From positions 1 through 45,418 of the forward strand of contig JAKPUX010000351.1 in assembly GCA_029554865.1 (NCBI GenBank): a DNA stretch of 45,418 bases. Reading direction: 5' to 3'. Both the position numbers and the translations under genes were made by a program. This document shows, piece by piece, positions 35,501 to 42,300 of this stretch. Below the pieces are notes generated by a model. The model did no database searches, was not told the DNA's origin, and saw only the letters and a list, made by a program, of their open reading frames with translations. This DNA comes from a bacterium. Lineage in GTDB: Bacteria > Zhuqueibacterota > Zhuqueibacteria > Residuimicrobiales > Residuimicrobiaceae. The stretch's first letter is position 1, and every line of letters begins with the position of its first letter.

Positions 35501-35728
35501 GCCCTGCATGGTGCGCAGGCGGCAGACCGCATCCTTGACGGTGCGGGAGATGATATGATGGATGCCGGGCCGGCCGTTGGCGGTCGGGGGGCCTTCGAAA
35601 AAGACAAAGGGATTGTTTTCGTCGCGCTCCGAGACGCTGCGCTCAAAAATCCTCTGTTCCTGCCAGAATTCAAGGACTCTCTTTTCGATCTCCGGGAAAT
35701 TGAGTTTTTCAGGTAAAGGCTCGTACAT
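32585..35728 (-). CDS. ileS: Isoleucine-tRNA ligase
   Basis: A 1047-residue class I synthetase that charges tRNA-Ile in the cytosol. The HIGH signature appears as GIHH in NGRPGIHHIISR (about residues 55-58), the variant seen in Bacteroidota-like and eukaryote-type IleRS. GWDTHGLPVEIEVEK follows. Zinc-binding Cys pairs sit in PYCPHCETPLSS and in WRCTTC of the editing region. The second signature is GQKMSKTRGNAV. A long C-terminal anticodon and tRNA-binding extension completes the size of a type-2 enzyme, a class often linked to natural mupirocin tolerance (family knowledge, not shown here). The ATG lacks any Shine-Dalgarno; CCACCTCCC stands before it instead. It follows mtnP by 55 bases. Confidence 0.97.
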   Translation of the reverse strand: MYEPLPEKLNFPEIEKRVLEFWQEQRIFERSVSERDENNPFVFFEGPPTANGRPGIHHIISRTVKDAVCRLRTMQGFRVERKAGWDTHGLPVEIEVEKSLGLDGKDQVIEYGIDKFNAKCRESVWAYLQEWDEITRRIGFWVDLKNPYITYTNDYIESVWWILKEFWKKGLIYQGHKILPYCPHCETPLSSHEVSQGYEEVRDPSVYVRARVKGQKETYFLVWTTTPWTLISNVALALHPEIDYVKVKHQDQFLILAKARLEVLEGDYEIVGEFSGEKLAGLEYEPIYDFVKPDKRSHYVVLGDFVTTGDGTGIVHIAPAFGEDDYQLGKKYDLPVLQPVDKSGKFTAEVTPWAGLFVKEADKGIIRELKERGVLYRSEPITHSYPHCWRCKSPLLYYARKSWYIQTTAIKERLIANNKKIDWYPKEVGEGRFGEWLENNIDWSLSRDRFWGTPLPVWRCTTCDAQECIGSIAELREKAAHEVPADLELHKPMVDRIPLKCPACGGVMERVPEVIDCWFDSGSMPYAQWHYPFENKDKFAKSFPADFISEGVDQTRGWFYSLLVIGAFLFDQPAYKSCVSIELILDKEGQKMSKTRGNAVAPIEFLDNQGADALRWYLLTVSPPWLPTRFDPEGVRDVIRKFLGTLANTYSFFALYANIDQFSYAATPRIPVAERSELDRWLCSSLTALTKRVNDHLARYDLTRASRAISDFVIDDLSNWYVRRSRRRFWKAEMGEDKLAAFQTLYEALFTVSRLMAPMAPFIADEIYRKLNDGGAGHADSVHLASYPRAGEAPTDFRDEKLEVRMDLVRRIVFLGRSLRNEAGTRVRQPLAAILVMASDEKHHRMIEGMSGLILDELNVKSLQFVSDQKALLSRRAEPIFKNLGPKFGKNVNKAAEAIRAFSEADIDSLLASGSKQMVIEGHEARITTDDITIQTENREGLVAASEGDLTVALDLNLTEALRCEGLAREFVNRVQNMRKEAGFEVTDRINIWLQASPELEQAVASQSEYITSETLCESLRLGDTGGTFQKELKIEDQLLKAGISRL

Positions 35729-35783
35729 GGGAGGTGGTTCCGTTCTTTCTGCGTTTTGGGATGCTTCTATAACGATACTTCAT

Positions 35784-36647
35784 TTAGAGATATTTCTTCA
35801 GGATCGGACCCAGCCGGGTGATGCTCTCCTGTGGCCACGCCCCGCGCTCGGTGATGATCGCTCCCGCCAGCGCCTCCTGGCAGGCACAGGCGGGCTGCCA
35901 GGGGAAGGATGCGATGCTGCGGCGGATGAGCTCTTTGGCGAGAGCGCTGCTCTGCCTGAGGTTTTCCACCACCAGCTCCACCGATACAGTCTGGCCGGTC
36001 TCCGCCTCCCACCAGCAGTCGTAGTCGGTGACCATGGCCAGGGTGGCGTAGCAGATTTCCGCTTCACGGGCCAGCCGCGCCTCGTTCATCTGGGTCATGC
36101 CGACCACATCCATGCCCCAGGAGCGGTAGAGCTGTGATTCGGCCAGGGTTGAAAAGGCCGGCCCTTCCATATTGACATAGGTCCCGCCCCAATGGATCGA
36201 AGCTCCCATCTCCCTGGCGGCAGTGTAGAGAATCTGTCCCACGCTTTCACAGAGGGGATGGGCGAAGGTGATGTGGGCGGCGATGCCACCGCCGAAAAAG
36301 GTGTTGGGCCGGGCCTGATTGGTGCGGTCGACGAACTGGTCGACGATCACCAGATCCTGGGGCTTGAGGCCGGGCTTGAGCGATCCCACCGCGGAGACCG
36401 AGATGATCCAGGCGGTATCCAGGGATTTCAGGGCCCAGATGTTGGCGCGGTTGTTGACCTCGGCCGGCAGAATGCGGTGTCCGCGGCCGTGGCGCGGCAG
36501 AAAGAGCACCTCCCGCCCCTCGAGGCGGCCGAGGATGAGCAGGTCGGAGGGATCGCCGAAAGGGGTTTCGACGCGCACCTCGCGGATCTCCTCCAGACCT
36601 TCGATCTGGTAGAGCCCCGAACCGCCGATGATGCCGATGCGCGGCAT
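35784..36647 (-). CDS. mtnP: S-methyl-5'-thioadenosine phosphorylase
   Basis: A 287-residue trimeric nucleoside phosphorylase that splits methylthioadenosine with phosphate into adenine and methylthioribose-1-phosphate (methionine salvage and polyamine by-product removal). Motifs: RIGIIGGSGLY at the start, ETPFGDPSDLL, FLPRHGRGHRILPAEVNNRANIW and SVSAVGSLKPG. GTYVNMEGPAFSTLAES follows, with VVGMTQMNEARLAREAEICYATLAMVTDYD split across the active site; the Asp-Tyr-Asp favours 6-aminopurines. I chose the ATG at 36647, which has AAGGAG 6 bases upstream and gives the standard N-terminus; the frame runs open to 36740 inside the neighbouring gene. It starts 13 bases after the purine nucleoside phosphorylase stop. 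Confidence 0.93.
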   Translation of the reverse strand: MPRIGIIGGSGLYQIEGLEEIREVRVETPFGDPSDLLILGRLEGREVLFLPRHGRGHRILPAEVNNRANIWALKSLDTAWIISVSAVGSLKPGLKPQDLVIVDQFVDRTNQARPNTFFGGGIAAHITFAHPLCESVGQILYTAAREMGASIHWGGTYVNMEGPAFSTLAESQLYRSWGMDVVGMTQMNEARLAREAEICYATLAMVTDYDCWWEAETGQTVSVELVVENLRQSSALAKELIRRSIASFPWQPACACQEALAGAIITERGAWPQESITRLGPILKKYL

Positions 36648-36660
36648 GCACTGCTCCTTG

Positions 36661-37479
36661 CTAGATGGTGCGGATGATGGCGCGCAGCAGGGCGCGGAAG
36701 CGCGGCCCCAGCTCCGCGGCGACATGATTGACCGCTTCATGGCTGACGCTGACCATGGCTCCGGGCAGGGACTGGTCGGTCACCGCCGTGAGGGCCAGAA
36801 CCTCCATGCCCAGCTGGCGGGCGACCAGGGTTTCCGGAACCACCGACATGCCGACGGTATCGACGCCGAGGATCTGCAGCATGCGGATCTCGGCCTCGGT
36901 CTCGAAGGCGGGGCCGATCACCGCCCCGAAGATGGTGTCATGTACGGTCACGCCCTGTTCGGCGGCGATGCGCCGGGCGAGGCCGCGCAGAACGGCGCTG
37001 TAGGGCTCGCTCATGTCCGGAAATCGCACCCCCAGCTCGGGGTCATAGGGTCCGATGAGAGGATTGGTCCCCATCAGATTGATGTGGTCCCTGATCAGAC
37101 CGATGCTGCCCGGGGTCAATTCCGGACGGATGCCGCCTGCGGCATTGGTGAGAATGAGCCGCTGGATGCCGAGGGCGCGCATAACGCGGATGGGCAGGGT
37201 GATCTGCCGCATCGGGTAGCCTTCGTAGCCGTGAAAACGTCCCTGCATGGCGAGCAGGGTTTTACCCTCAAGTTCGCCGAGGACGAGCCGGCCGGCGTGG
37301 AATTTGACCGTCGATGCAGGAAAATGGGGGATTTCGTCATAGGGTATGACGCGGGCCTCCCCGATCTCGTCGGCAAGCGCGCCCAATCCCGTCCCCAGGA
37401 CGATGGCGAGATCGAAGGCCCGTGCATCCCGGGTGCGGATCCAGGCCGCCGCCTCCTGTACCTGTTCTTTCAATTCCAC
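36661..37479 (-). CDS. Purine nucleoside phosphorylase (trimeric, guanosine/inosine type)
   Basis: A 272-residue enzyme splitting purine nucleosides with phosphate. Motifs: AIVLGTGLGALADEI, FPASTVKFHAGRLVLGEL and MQGRFHGYEGYPMRQITLPIRV, then LTNAAGGIRPEL, DHINLMGTNPLIG and GPAFETEAEIRMLQ, and VGMSVVPETLVARQLGMEVLALTAVTD near the end. These fit the low-mass trimeric PNP family (PunA/XapA-like). No ATG is suitable; I chose GTG at 37479, which has GGAG about 8 bases upstream and gives the usual length. The open frame extends to 37836 but that part overlaps divIVA and has no similarity. Its close paralogue mtnP follows directly, giving a purine-salvage pair inside the ileS operon. Confidence 0.9.
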   Translation of the reverse strand: MELKEQVQEAAAWIRTRDARAFDLAIVLGTGLGALADEIGEARVIPYDEIPHFPASTVKFHAGRLVLGELEGKTLLAMQGRFHGYEGYPMRQITLPIRVMRALGIQRLILTNAAGGIRPELTPGSIGLIRDHINLMGTNPLIGPYDPELGVRFPDMSEPYSAVLRGLARRIAAEQGVTVHDTIFGAVIGPAFETEAEIRMLQILGVDTVGMSVVPETLVARQLGMEVLALTAVTDQSLPGAMVSVSHEAVNHVAAELGPRFRALLRAIIRTI

Positions 37480-37510
37480 TGCGCCGTACTCCTGAATGCC
37501 CGCCGCCTCA

Positions 37511-38410
37511 TTAAATGACAATCTGATCGGAGAGGTTGTTCTCCCTGCCCTGTTCCTCCTCCCCGTTCTTCTCGGGGAGTTCTTGTTCGCTTTCGTCGCT
37601 GAACTGCATGCCCGTGGGCTCGTCAAAGCGGCGCTCGCCGCGGATAATGCGCGGGCCTTCGCTGCGGGCGAAGAAGGAGCCGGTTTCCGCTTCAGCTGGA
37701 CCGGAGGACCCGGCGGGCGGGATGTTGAAGGAGGAAGAGGGCGCCGCCGGTGCAGCCGGCGCCGCGCCAGCCGGTGCAATGCCGGAAGCTGTTGGGGCGG
37801 CACCATGGGTCTGCGCCTGCGCCGAAACGGGCGCATGGGGCTGTTCAGATCCAGGGGCCGGGGGATTTTCCTTTTCGGCCGGCAGGACCGGGCGCGGCAG
37901 CCGTCCGCGCAGGGCGGGGCCCTGGGGCTCCTCCGTATTACTGCTCTGCTTGATCATGGCGTCATCGATGCCGAGCACGTCGAGCAGTTCGATCTGGGAT
38001 TCGAGCAGATGGCGCAAACGGCGGGAGAAGGATTCCTTCTGGGCGCGGAGAAGATTGATCTCCGAGCGCAGCTCCTGCAGCTCCTCCTTGGCATTTTCTA
38101 TGATCCTTTCGGCCTGCAGTTCCGCCTCATGGATACGCAGCTCGGCTTCGCGCAGGGAGTTGAAGCGCGATTCCTCCACCGTGCTGGTGGCTTTCATCAG
38201 GGTTTCGCGCAGGGTGTGCTCGACCTGCTGGTAGTCGCGGAGCTGGGTGCGCAGTTTGATCAGTTCGTCGCTCTGCTGGTTTTTCTCGCGGAGGACGATT
38301 TCGAGTTCGTCGGCGACCATGATCAGAAAGGCTTCCACCTCTTCCGGATCAAAACCGCGCATGCTTTTCTTGAACTCCTGCTTGCGGATGTCCAACGGGG
38401 TCAGTTTCAC
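37511..38410 (-). CDS. divIVA: DivIVA-domain coiled-coil protein with Pro/Ala-rich tail
   Basis: A 299-residue protein. The N-terminal DivIVA membrane-binding domain reads MKLTPLDIRKQEFKKSMRGF then DPEEVEAFL. A long coiled coil runs to about residue 150 (ELIKLRTQLRDYQQVEHTLRE, later AERIIENAKEEL). From about 175 to 290 the chain becomes low-complexity, rich in Pro, Ala, Ser and Glu, and ends in acidic NGEEEQG and SDQIVI. DivIVA proteins mark curved membranes and organise division or polar growth; in Gram-negative lineages the role is less defined. Start is a GTG at 38410 with GGAG 6 bases upstream. It lies 15 bases after yggS, in the often conserved yggS-divIVA-ileS order. Confidence 0.9.
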   Translation of the reverse strand: MKLTPLDIRKQEFKKSMRGFDPEEVEAFLIMVADELEIVLREKNQQSDELIKLRTQLRDYQQVEHTLRETLMKATSTVEESRFNSLREAELRIHEAELQAERIIENAKEELQELRSEINLLRAQKESFSRRLRHLLESQIELLDVLGIDDAMIKQSSNTEEPQGPALRGRLPRPVLPAEKENPPAPGSEQPHAPVSAQAQTHGAAPTASGIAPAGAAPAAPAAPSSSFNIPPAGSSGPAEAETGSFFARSEGPRIIRGERRFDEPTGMQFSDESEQELPEKNGEEEQGRENNLSDQIVI

Positions 38411-38425
38411 AGTGGTCTCCGAGGT

Positions 38426-39106
38426 TTAATTTCTCTCTCCAAACAGTGCCCGGCCGAGGCGGATGATGGTGGCGCCTTCTTCGATGGCGATTTCAAAATC
38501 ATCGCTCATGCCCATGGAAAGCTGGCTGATGCCCAATCCGGATGCGTTGAGACGTTCCTGAACCTTGCGCAGCTGGCTGAAACAGGAACGGATGCGTTGG
38601 GAGTCGGTAGAAAGCGCACCGATGGTCATCAGGCCGGTCAGGTGCAGGTGGGGCAGGCCGGCGAGATCGCCGGCCAGAGCCTCAGCCTCGCCCGGTGCGA
38701 TGCCGAATTTCTGGCTTTCTCCGGAAGTATTGACCTCCAGGAAACACTCGATAATTTTACCCTGGGCTGCAGCTTCGCGCTCGATCTCGCGGGCGAGGTG
38801 CAGGGAGTCCACCGATTCGATGAGCGTGGCGAACTGCAGCGCACGTTTTACCTTGTTGCTCTGGAGATGACCGATCATGTGCCAGGAGAGCGGAAGGTCC
38901 GCAAGCGATTGGAATTTTGTCCAGGCTTCCTGGACGCGGTTTTCCCCGATGAGGGTGAGGCCCAGAGCAGCCGCCTCACGCATGCGCTCGGCTGGGACCG
39001 ATTTGGTCACGGCGAGCAGAGCGACCTCACCGGCCTGCCGGCCGCTGTGCAGGGCGGCCGCCTGGATCCGTTCGGTCACATATTTCAGATTGTCAAAAAT
39101 GGCCAT
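38426..39106 (-). CDS. yggS: YggS-family pyridoxal-phosphate homeostasis protein
   Basis: A 226-residue single TIM-barrel PLP protein. The cofactor lysine is Lys35 in LLAVTKSVPAERM. Further conserved blocks are LIGENRVQEAWTKF, WHMIGHLQSNKVK, ESVDSLHLA, LEVNTSGESQKFG, GLMTIGA and LSMGMSDDFEIAIEEGATIIRLGRALFG. The family keeps free PLP in balance and has no classical enzymatic reaction. It is the first gene of the long minus-strand run and has a candidate promoter at 39131-39159; the ribosome-binding site is weak (GACCGG directly before the ATG). The stop lies 15 bases before the divIVA start. Confidence 0.93.
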   Translation of the reverse strand: MAIFDNLKYVTERIQAAALHSGRQAGEVALLAVTKSVPAERMREAAALGLTLIGENRVQEAWTKFQSLADLPLSWHMIGHLQSNKVKRALQFATLIESVDSLHLAREIEREAAAQGKIIECFLEVNTSGESQKFGIAPGEAEALAGDLAGLPHLHLTGLMTIGALSTDSQRIRSCFSQLRKVQERLNASGLGISQLSMGMSDDFEIAIEEGATIIRLGRALFGERN

Positions 39107-39130
39107 CCGGTCATAATTTTTATAACGTTA

Positions 39131-39159
39131 AATATAGATTTATTTTGCATCAAATGCAA
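39131..39159 (-). promoter_or_regulatory. Candidate promoter of the yggS-divIVA-ileS-lspA operon
   Basis: On the minus strand TTGCAT (39154-39159), 17-base spacer and TATATT (39131-39136), with a leader of about 18 bases to the yggS ATG. The -10 matches five of six. AT-rich surroundings support a promoter. Confidence 0.55.
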
Positions 39160-39253
39160 TAAAAATCGCGGAACCTCCGCAGTGTCATTCCGCTAAAGTC
39201 CTTGCTAAATAGGGATGGATTTTTTAAGTTAAGTTTCTGCGGGGAGGATACCA

Positions 39254-40879
39254 ATGAAAATAAGATATTGTTTTCTGTTCTGGTCTGTGATTCTCCTGAT
39301 TCCGCTGACGACGCAGCCCCTACTGGCCGGCCGCGTGGTCACAGTCGGCCGGGAAGGTCCGCCGCAATATGATTACAGTGCGCTGCAGCAGGTGCATTCC
39401 TGGCTGACCCAATTGCCCGGGGGCGTGTCGGAGCCGCTGACGATCAGACTTTATGACAGCGAGTTTCCCGAGAAGACCCTGGTCTGGGAGGTGAGCGGGA
39501 CAGAGAAGGCCCCCATTCTCATCCAGGGTGTGGGTGATGTCTGGTTCAGCGGCACGCGGGTGAAGGGGGAGGCCTACGGCCGGCCGGTCCTGATCCTCTC
39601 CTGGGTCAGCCACATCACCCTGGAAAACATCGGCTTTCGCGATTTTGATGGGCGCCAGGAGAGCCGTGTCGGCCTCAAGATCACCGGCAAGGGGAAAAAC
39701 CGCATCCAGAGCTGCCGCTTCAGCCATTTCTTCGGCAGCCGGAGCGAAGCGGCGATCTCCCTCTACAACGAGGCTTCAGGGAATCTCATCGAGCAGTGCG
39801 AGTTTGATTCCCTCGGTGATGATCTTTACATGCATGCCATTTATCTGAACAAGAACTGCCGCCACAACATCATCCGCAACAATACCATCACCTATTGCAG
39901 CGGTGAGGCTTTTATGGTGCGCAACGGCAGCGACCGGAACTGGTTTGATGGCAATACGGTCGTGCGCTGCGGGGGCGTCGCCTATTACGGTGAGTGGTAC
40001 GATCAGAGCCCCGGCTCGAATGAGAAACCCTCGCGCGGCAACCGGATCACCCGGGCGAGCGGTCAGGGCCCTGCGGCCAAATCCTCGGGCTATATGCGCT
40101 CCGGGTATATCCGCAAGGTCCGGGCGTTGAACTGGTCCCGCTACAAATGGCCCAATTACAAGGAGGACTGGACCGACAGCACCCTGGCCTATTACATGCC
40201 GGATGCGGACAAGAACCGGCTTGTCACGGTGGCTGACGATATGGAAATCCGGGTCAAGGCGGAGATTGACGCCACGCCGGCCTATCTGCGCCTGGGCAAG
40301 AGTCCGATCTACCATGCCCAGGTGGTGCCCGAGGGTGAGCTGGAGGGGGCGCGGGTGGAGCTCTCTTTCGCCGACACCACCAACCGGTGGGGAGGAGACG
40401 AGCGTTATTTGCGCGAGATCCGCCTCCACGACACCTCCAGCCGGCCGCGGCGTTTTACGACCCCGCTGCAGCTGCGCACCCTCGAGGGCGATCTGATCCA
40501 TGAACTCTATCCCGTGCGCGAGCTGCGGGGCAAGACCGTGGAACCGGCAGTGATCGCCGTCGAGGGGGCGGGACAAAAGATCACTTTCACCCTGACCAGG
40601 ATGCAGGGGGATTACGACCTCTTTATCCTGCCGCACAAGGGCTCCCTGAGCGTGGAAAAGCTCCGTGCTCACTTTGACGACGTGGATGGTGGGGGCGATT
40701 ATTTTGCCGAAAATGCCCTCTCTAGCGGATTTCTCTCGCTTGGCAAGGCGGCCAGTCGGGGGCAGGGTTCAAGGGATGAAAAGGTGAGCCTCACCCTGGC
40801 GGCGGGGCGCTCCTTCTGGATGGTGATCAGCTGCAAGCCCGGCGCGAAGAGCGGCTGCAGCTGGGCAGCCCGGCCGTGA
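39254..40879 (+). CDS. Secreted right-handed beta-helix protein
   Basis: A 541-residue protein. A signal peptide (MKIRYCFLFW and a hydrophobic run ending LLAG) is followed by about 300 residues of beta-helix repeats: HITLENIGFRDFDG, KNRIQSCRFSHFFG, GNLIEQCEFDSLG, RHNIIRNNTITYCSG and DRNWFDGNTVVRCGG. These stacked N-rich coils are typical of pectate-lyase-like and mannuronan-epimerase-like folds. The C-terminal about 200 residues look like separate beta domains (AYLRLGKSPIYHAQ, IAVEGAGQKITFTLTRMQGDYDLFI). Substrate and activity cannot be assigned; no T9SS sorting domain is visible. GGGAGGA precedes the ATG. It stands alone between the divergent yggS operon and the polysaccharide locus. Confidence 0.82.
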   Translation: MKIRYCFLFWSVILLIPLTTQPLLAGRVVTVGREGPPQYDYSALQQVHSWLTQLPGGVSEPLTIRLYDSEFPEKTLVWEVSGTEKAPILIQGVGDVWFSGTRVKGEAYGRPVLILSWVSHITLENIGFRDFDGRQESRVGLKITGKGKNRIQSCRFSHFFGSRSEAAISLYNEASGNLIEQCEFDSLGDDLYMHAIYLNKNCRHNIIRNNTITYCSGEAFMVRNGSDRNWFDGNTVVRCGGVAYYGEWYDQSPGSNEKPSRGNRITRASGQGPAAKSSGYMRSGYIRKVRALNWSRYKWPNYKEDWTDSTLAYYMPDADKNRLVTVADDMEIRVKAEIDATPAYLRLGKSPIYHAQVVPEGELEGARVELSFADTTNRWGGDERYLREIRLHDTSSRPRRFTTPLQLRTLEGDLIHELYPVRELRGKTVEPAVIAVEGAGQKITFTLTRMQGDYDLFILPHKGSLSVEKLRAHFDDVDGGGDYFAENALSSGFLSLGKAASRGQGSRDEKVSLTLAAGRSFWMVISCKPGAKSGCSWAARP

Positions 40880-40949
40880 CGGCGGGGTGCGCGGATGTAC
40901 TTGGGCCGCCCCGGCTGTCGGCAAGCCGTGGCTAAAAAAAACATTTTTA

Positions 40950-40978
40950 TTGTCTTTATAATATTGTAAATTTATAGA
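40950..40978 (+). promoter_or_regulatory. AT-rich candidate promoter for the polysaccharide locus
   Basis: TTGTCT (40950-40955), 17-base spacer, TATAGA (40973-40978); a perfect TATAAT (40957-40962) also occurs but without a -35. The stretch 40931-41000 is strikingly AT-rich and non-coding, about 50-75 bases before the first gene. Confidence 0.35.
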
Positions 40979-41025
40979 TTAGATTATCAATCGTCGTGTA
41001 ATCACCTGCAAGCATAGGATAGGGC

Positions 41026-42288
41026 ATGCCACAAAAAGAGCTGAAAATGGTCGATCTGCTCCTGGTCATCGCCAAAGCGAAAAAATTTATTCTGCGCAAT
41101 GTCTTCATCGCCGGTCTCCTTGCCGTTATCATCAGCCTGTTGATTCCCCGCTGGTTTTCCGCCAAAGCCACCCTTCTGCCGCCCACCGGAGACTCCAGCG
41201 CCATGGGCATCTCCGCGCTGCTGGGCAACCTGCCGGTAAGCGGCTTCGGCATGGGCGGATTGACCGCTCTCAGCCAGGAGACCAATCTCTTTTTGGCGAT
41301 CCTGAACAGCCGTTCCCTGCTCGGCGAGATCGTCGAAAAATTCGATCTGCAAAAGCGCTACAAGACGAAGACGATGGAGGAGACCATCGCCGCGCTGCAG
41401 GACAATATCACCATCCAGGTCAATGAAGACGGGACACTGTCGATCCGTGCACAGGCGAAAACCCCCTTTCTGGCCGACAGCGCAGAGGTGATGCAGACCA
41501 AGCGTTTGGCCCGGGATATGACCAATGCCCTGGTCGATGAGCTGGATGCTATCAACAAACGCATAAAAACCGATCAGGCGCGCAACACTCGCCTCTTCAT
41601 CGAAAAACGCTACCTGCAAAACCTTGAGGATCTCAAGGCATCGGAGGAGGCCCTCAAGAATTTTCAGCAGCAGAACCAGGCGATTTCACTGCCCGACCAG
41701 ACCCGCGCCATGATCACTGCGGCGGCGGAGCTGAAAGCCCAGATCACCGCCAAGGAGATCGAAGCCGATTTGATGGCCAAATATGTGGGCAAAAGCCACA
41801 GCGATTATATCAGGCTCGAAAATGAACTACGGGTATTGCGGCGGAAATATGATGAGTTCAAGTACGGCTCCGACGCCCAAAAACTCCCCAAAGGCGCCCT
41901 GGATGAGCAGGAGAAGGATCTCTTTATTCCCGTGGACAAGGTGCCGGATCTCGGCCTGCGTTACGTCCGTCTCTTCCGCGAGGTGACCCTGCAGGAGAAG
42001 ATCCTTGAATTCCTCCTGCCGCAGTATGAGCAGGCGCGGATCCAGGAGGCTAAGGACACCCCGACCGTGCAGATCCTCGATCGCGCGGCGCTCCCCGAAC
42101 GCAAGGCGCGCCCGAAGCGGGCGCTGATCGTGCTGCTCGCCGTTTTCTTTGTTATGGTTTTGAGCGCAACCCATGCCCTGCTCAGGGAACGGCTCGAGAC
42201 CCTGCGCGCGACCGAAACCCGGCGCTATGAAGAGCTGCAATCCTTCTGGAAGAGTCTGCGGAGCGACTGGCGCTTCTGGAAAAGGTAG
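41026..42288 (+). CDS. Wzz/GNVR-type polysaccharide chain-length determinant
   Basis: A 420-residue inner-membrane protein. A first transmembrane helix at about 26-40 (NVFIAGLLAVIISLLIP) is followed by WFSAKATLLPPTGDSS, the usual Wzz beta region. A long periplasmic coiled coil follows (about 185-330, for example IEKRYLQNLEDLKASEEALKNFQQQ), then VQILDRAALPERKARPKR, the Pro-rich segment before the second helix (about 375-395). A short cytoplasmic tail ends FWKR with no Walker motifs, so it is not a tyrosine autokinase. Such proteins set the length of O-antigen, capsule or exopolysaccharide chains. AGGAT lies about 7 bases before the ATG. It heads the locus that follows, with only 12 bases to the next gene. 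Confidence 0.9.
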   Translation: MPQKELKMVDLLLVIAKAKKFILRNVFIAGLLAVIISLLIPRWFSAKATLLPPTGDSSAMGISALLGNLPVSGFGMGGLTALSQETNLFLAILNSRSLLGEIVEKFDLQKRYKTKTMEETIAALQDNITIQVNEDGTLSIRAQAKTPFLADSAEVMQTKRLARDMTNALVDELDAINKRIKTDQARNTRLFIEKRYLQNLEDLKASEEALKNFQQQNQAISLPDQTRAMITAAAELKAQITAKEIEADLMAKYVGKSHSDYIRLENELRVLRRKYDEFKYGSDAQKLPKGALDEQEKDLFIPVDKVPDLGLRYVRLFREVTLQEKILEFLLPQYEQARIQEAKDTPTVQILDRAALPERKARPKRALIVLLAVFFVMVLSATHALLRERLETLRATETRRYEELQSFWKSLRSDWRFWKR

Positions 42289-42300
42289 TTCGGCACCCCC

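Noticed and set aside
35729-35750. T-box-like or anti-Shine-Dalgarno-like sequence just before ileS
   Set aside because: The T-box-like AGGTGGTTCCG is on the strand opposite to ileS and there is no leader, specifier loop or terminator. CCACCTCC on the sense strand resembles the 16S tail, but this is probably chance; it only shows that ileS lacks a Shine-Dalgarno.
37480-37836. N-terminal extension of the purine nucleoside phosphorylase frame
   Set aside because: It overlaps divIVA in another frame, is rich in Arg/Pro/Ser as shadow frames are, and the family start is reached by a GTG at 37479 with a ribosome-binding site.
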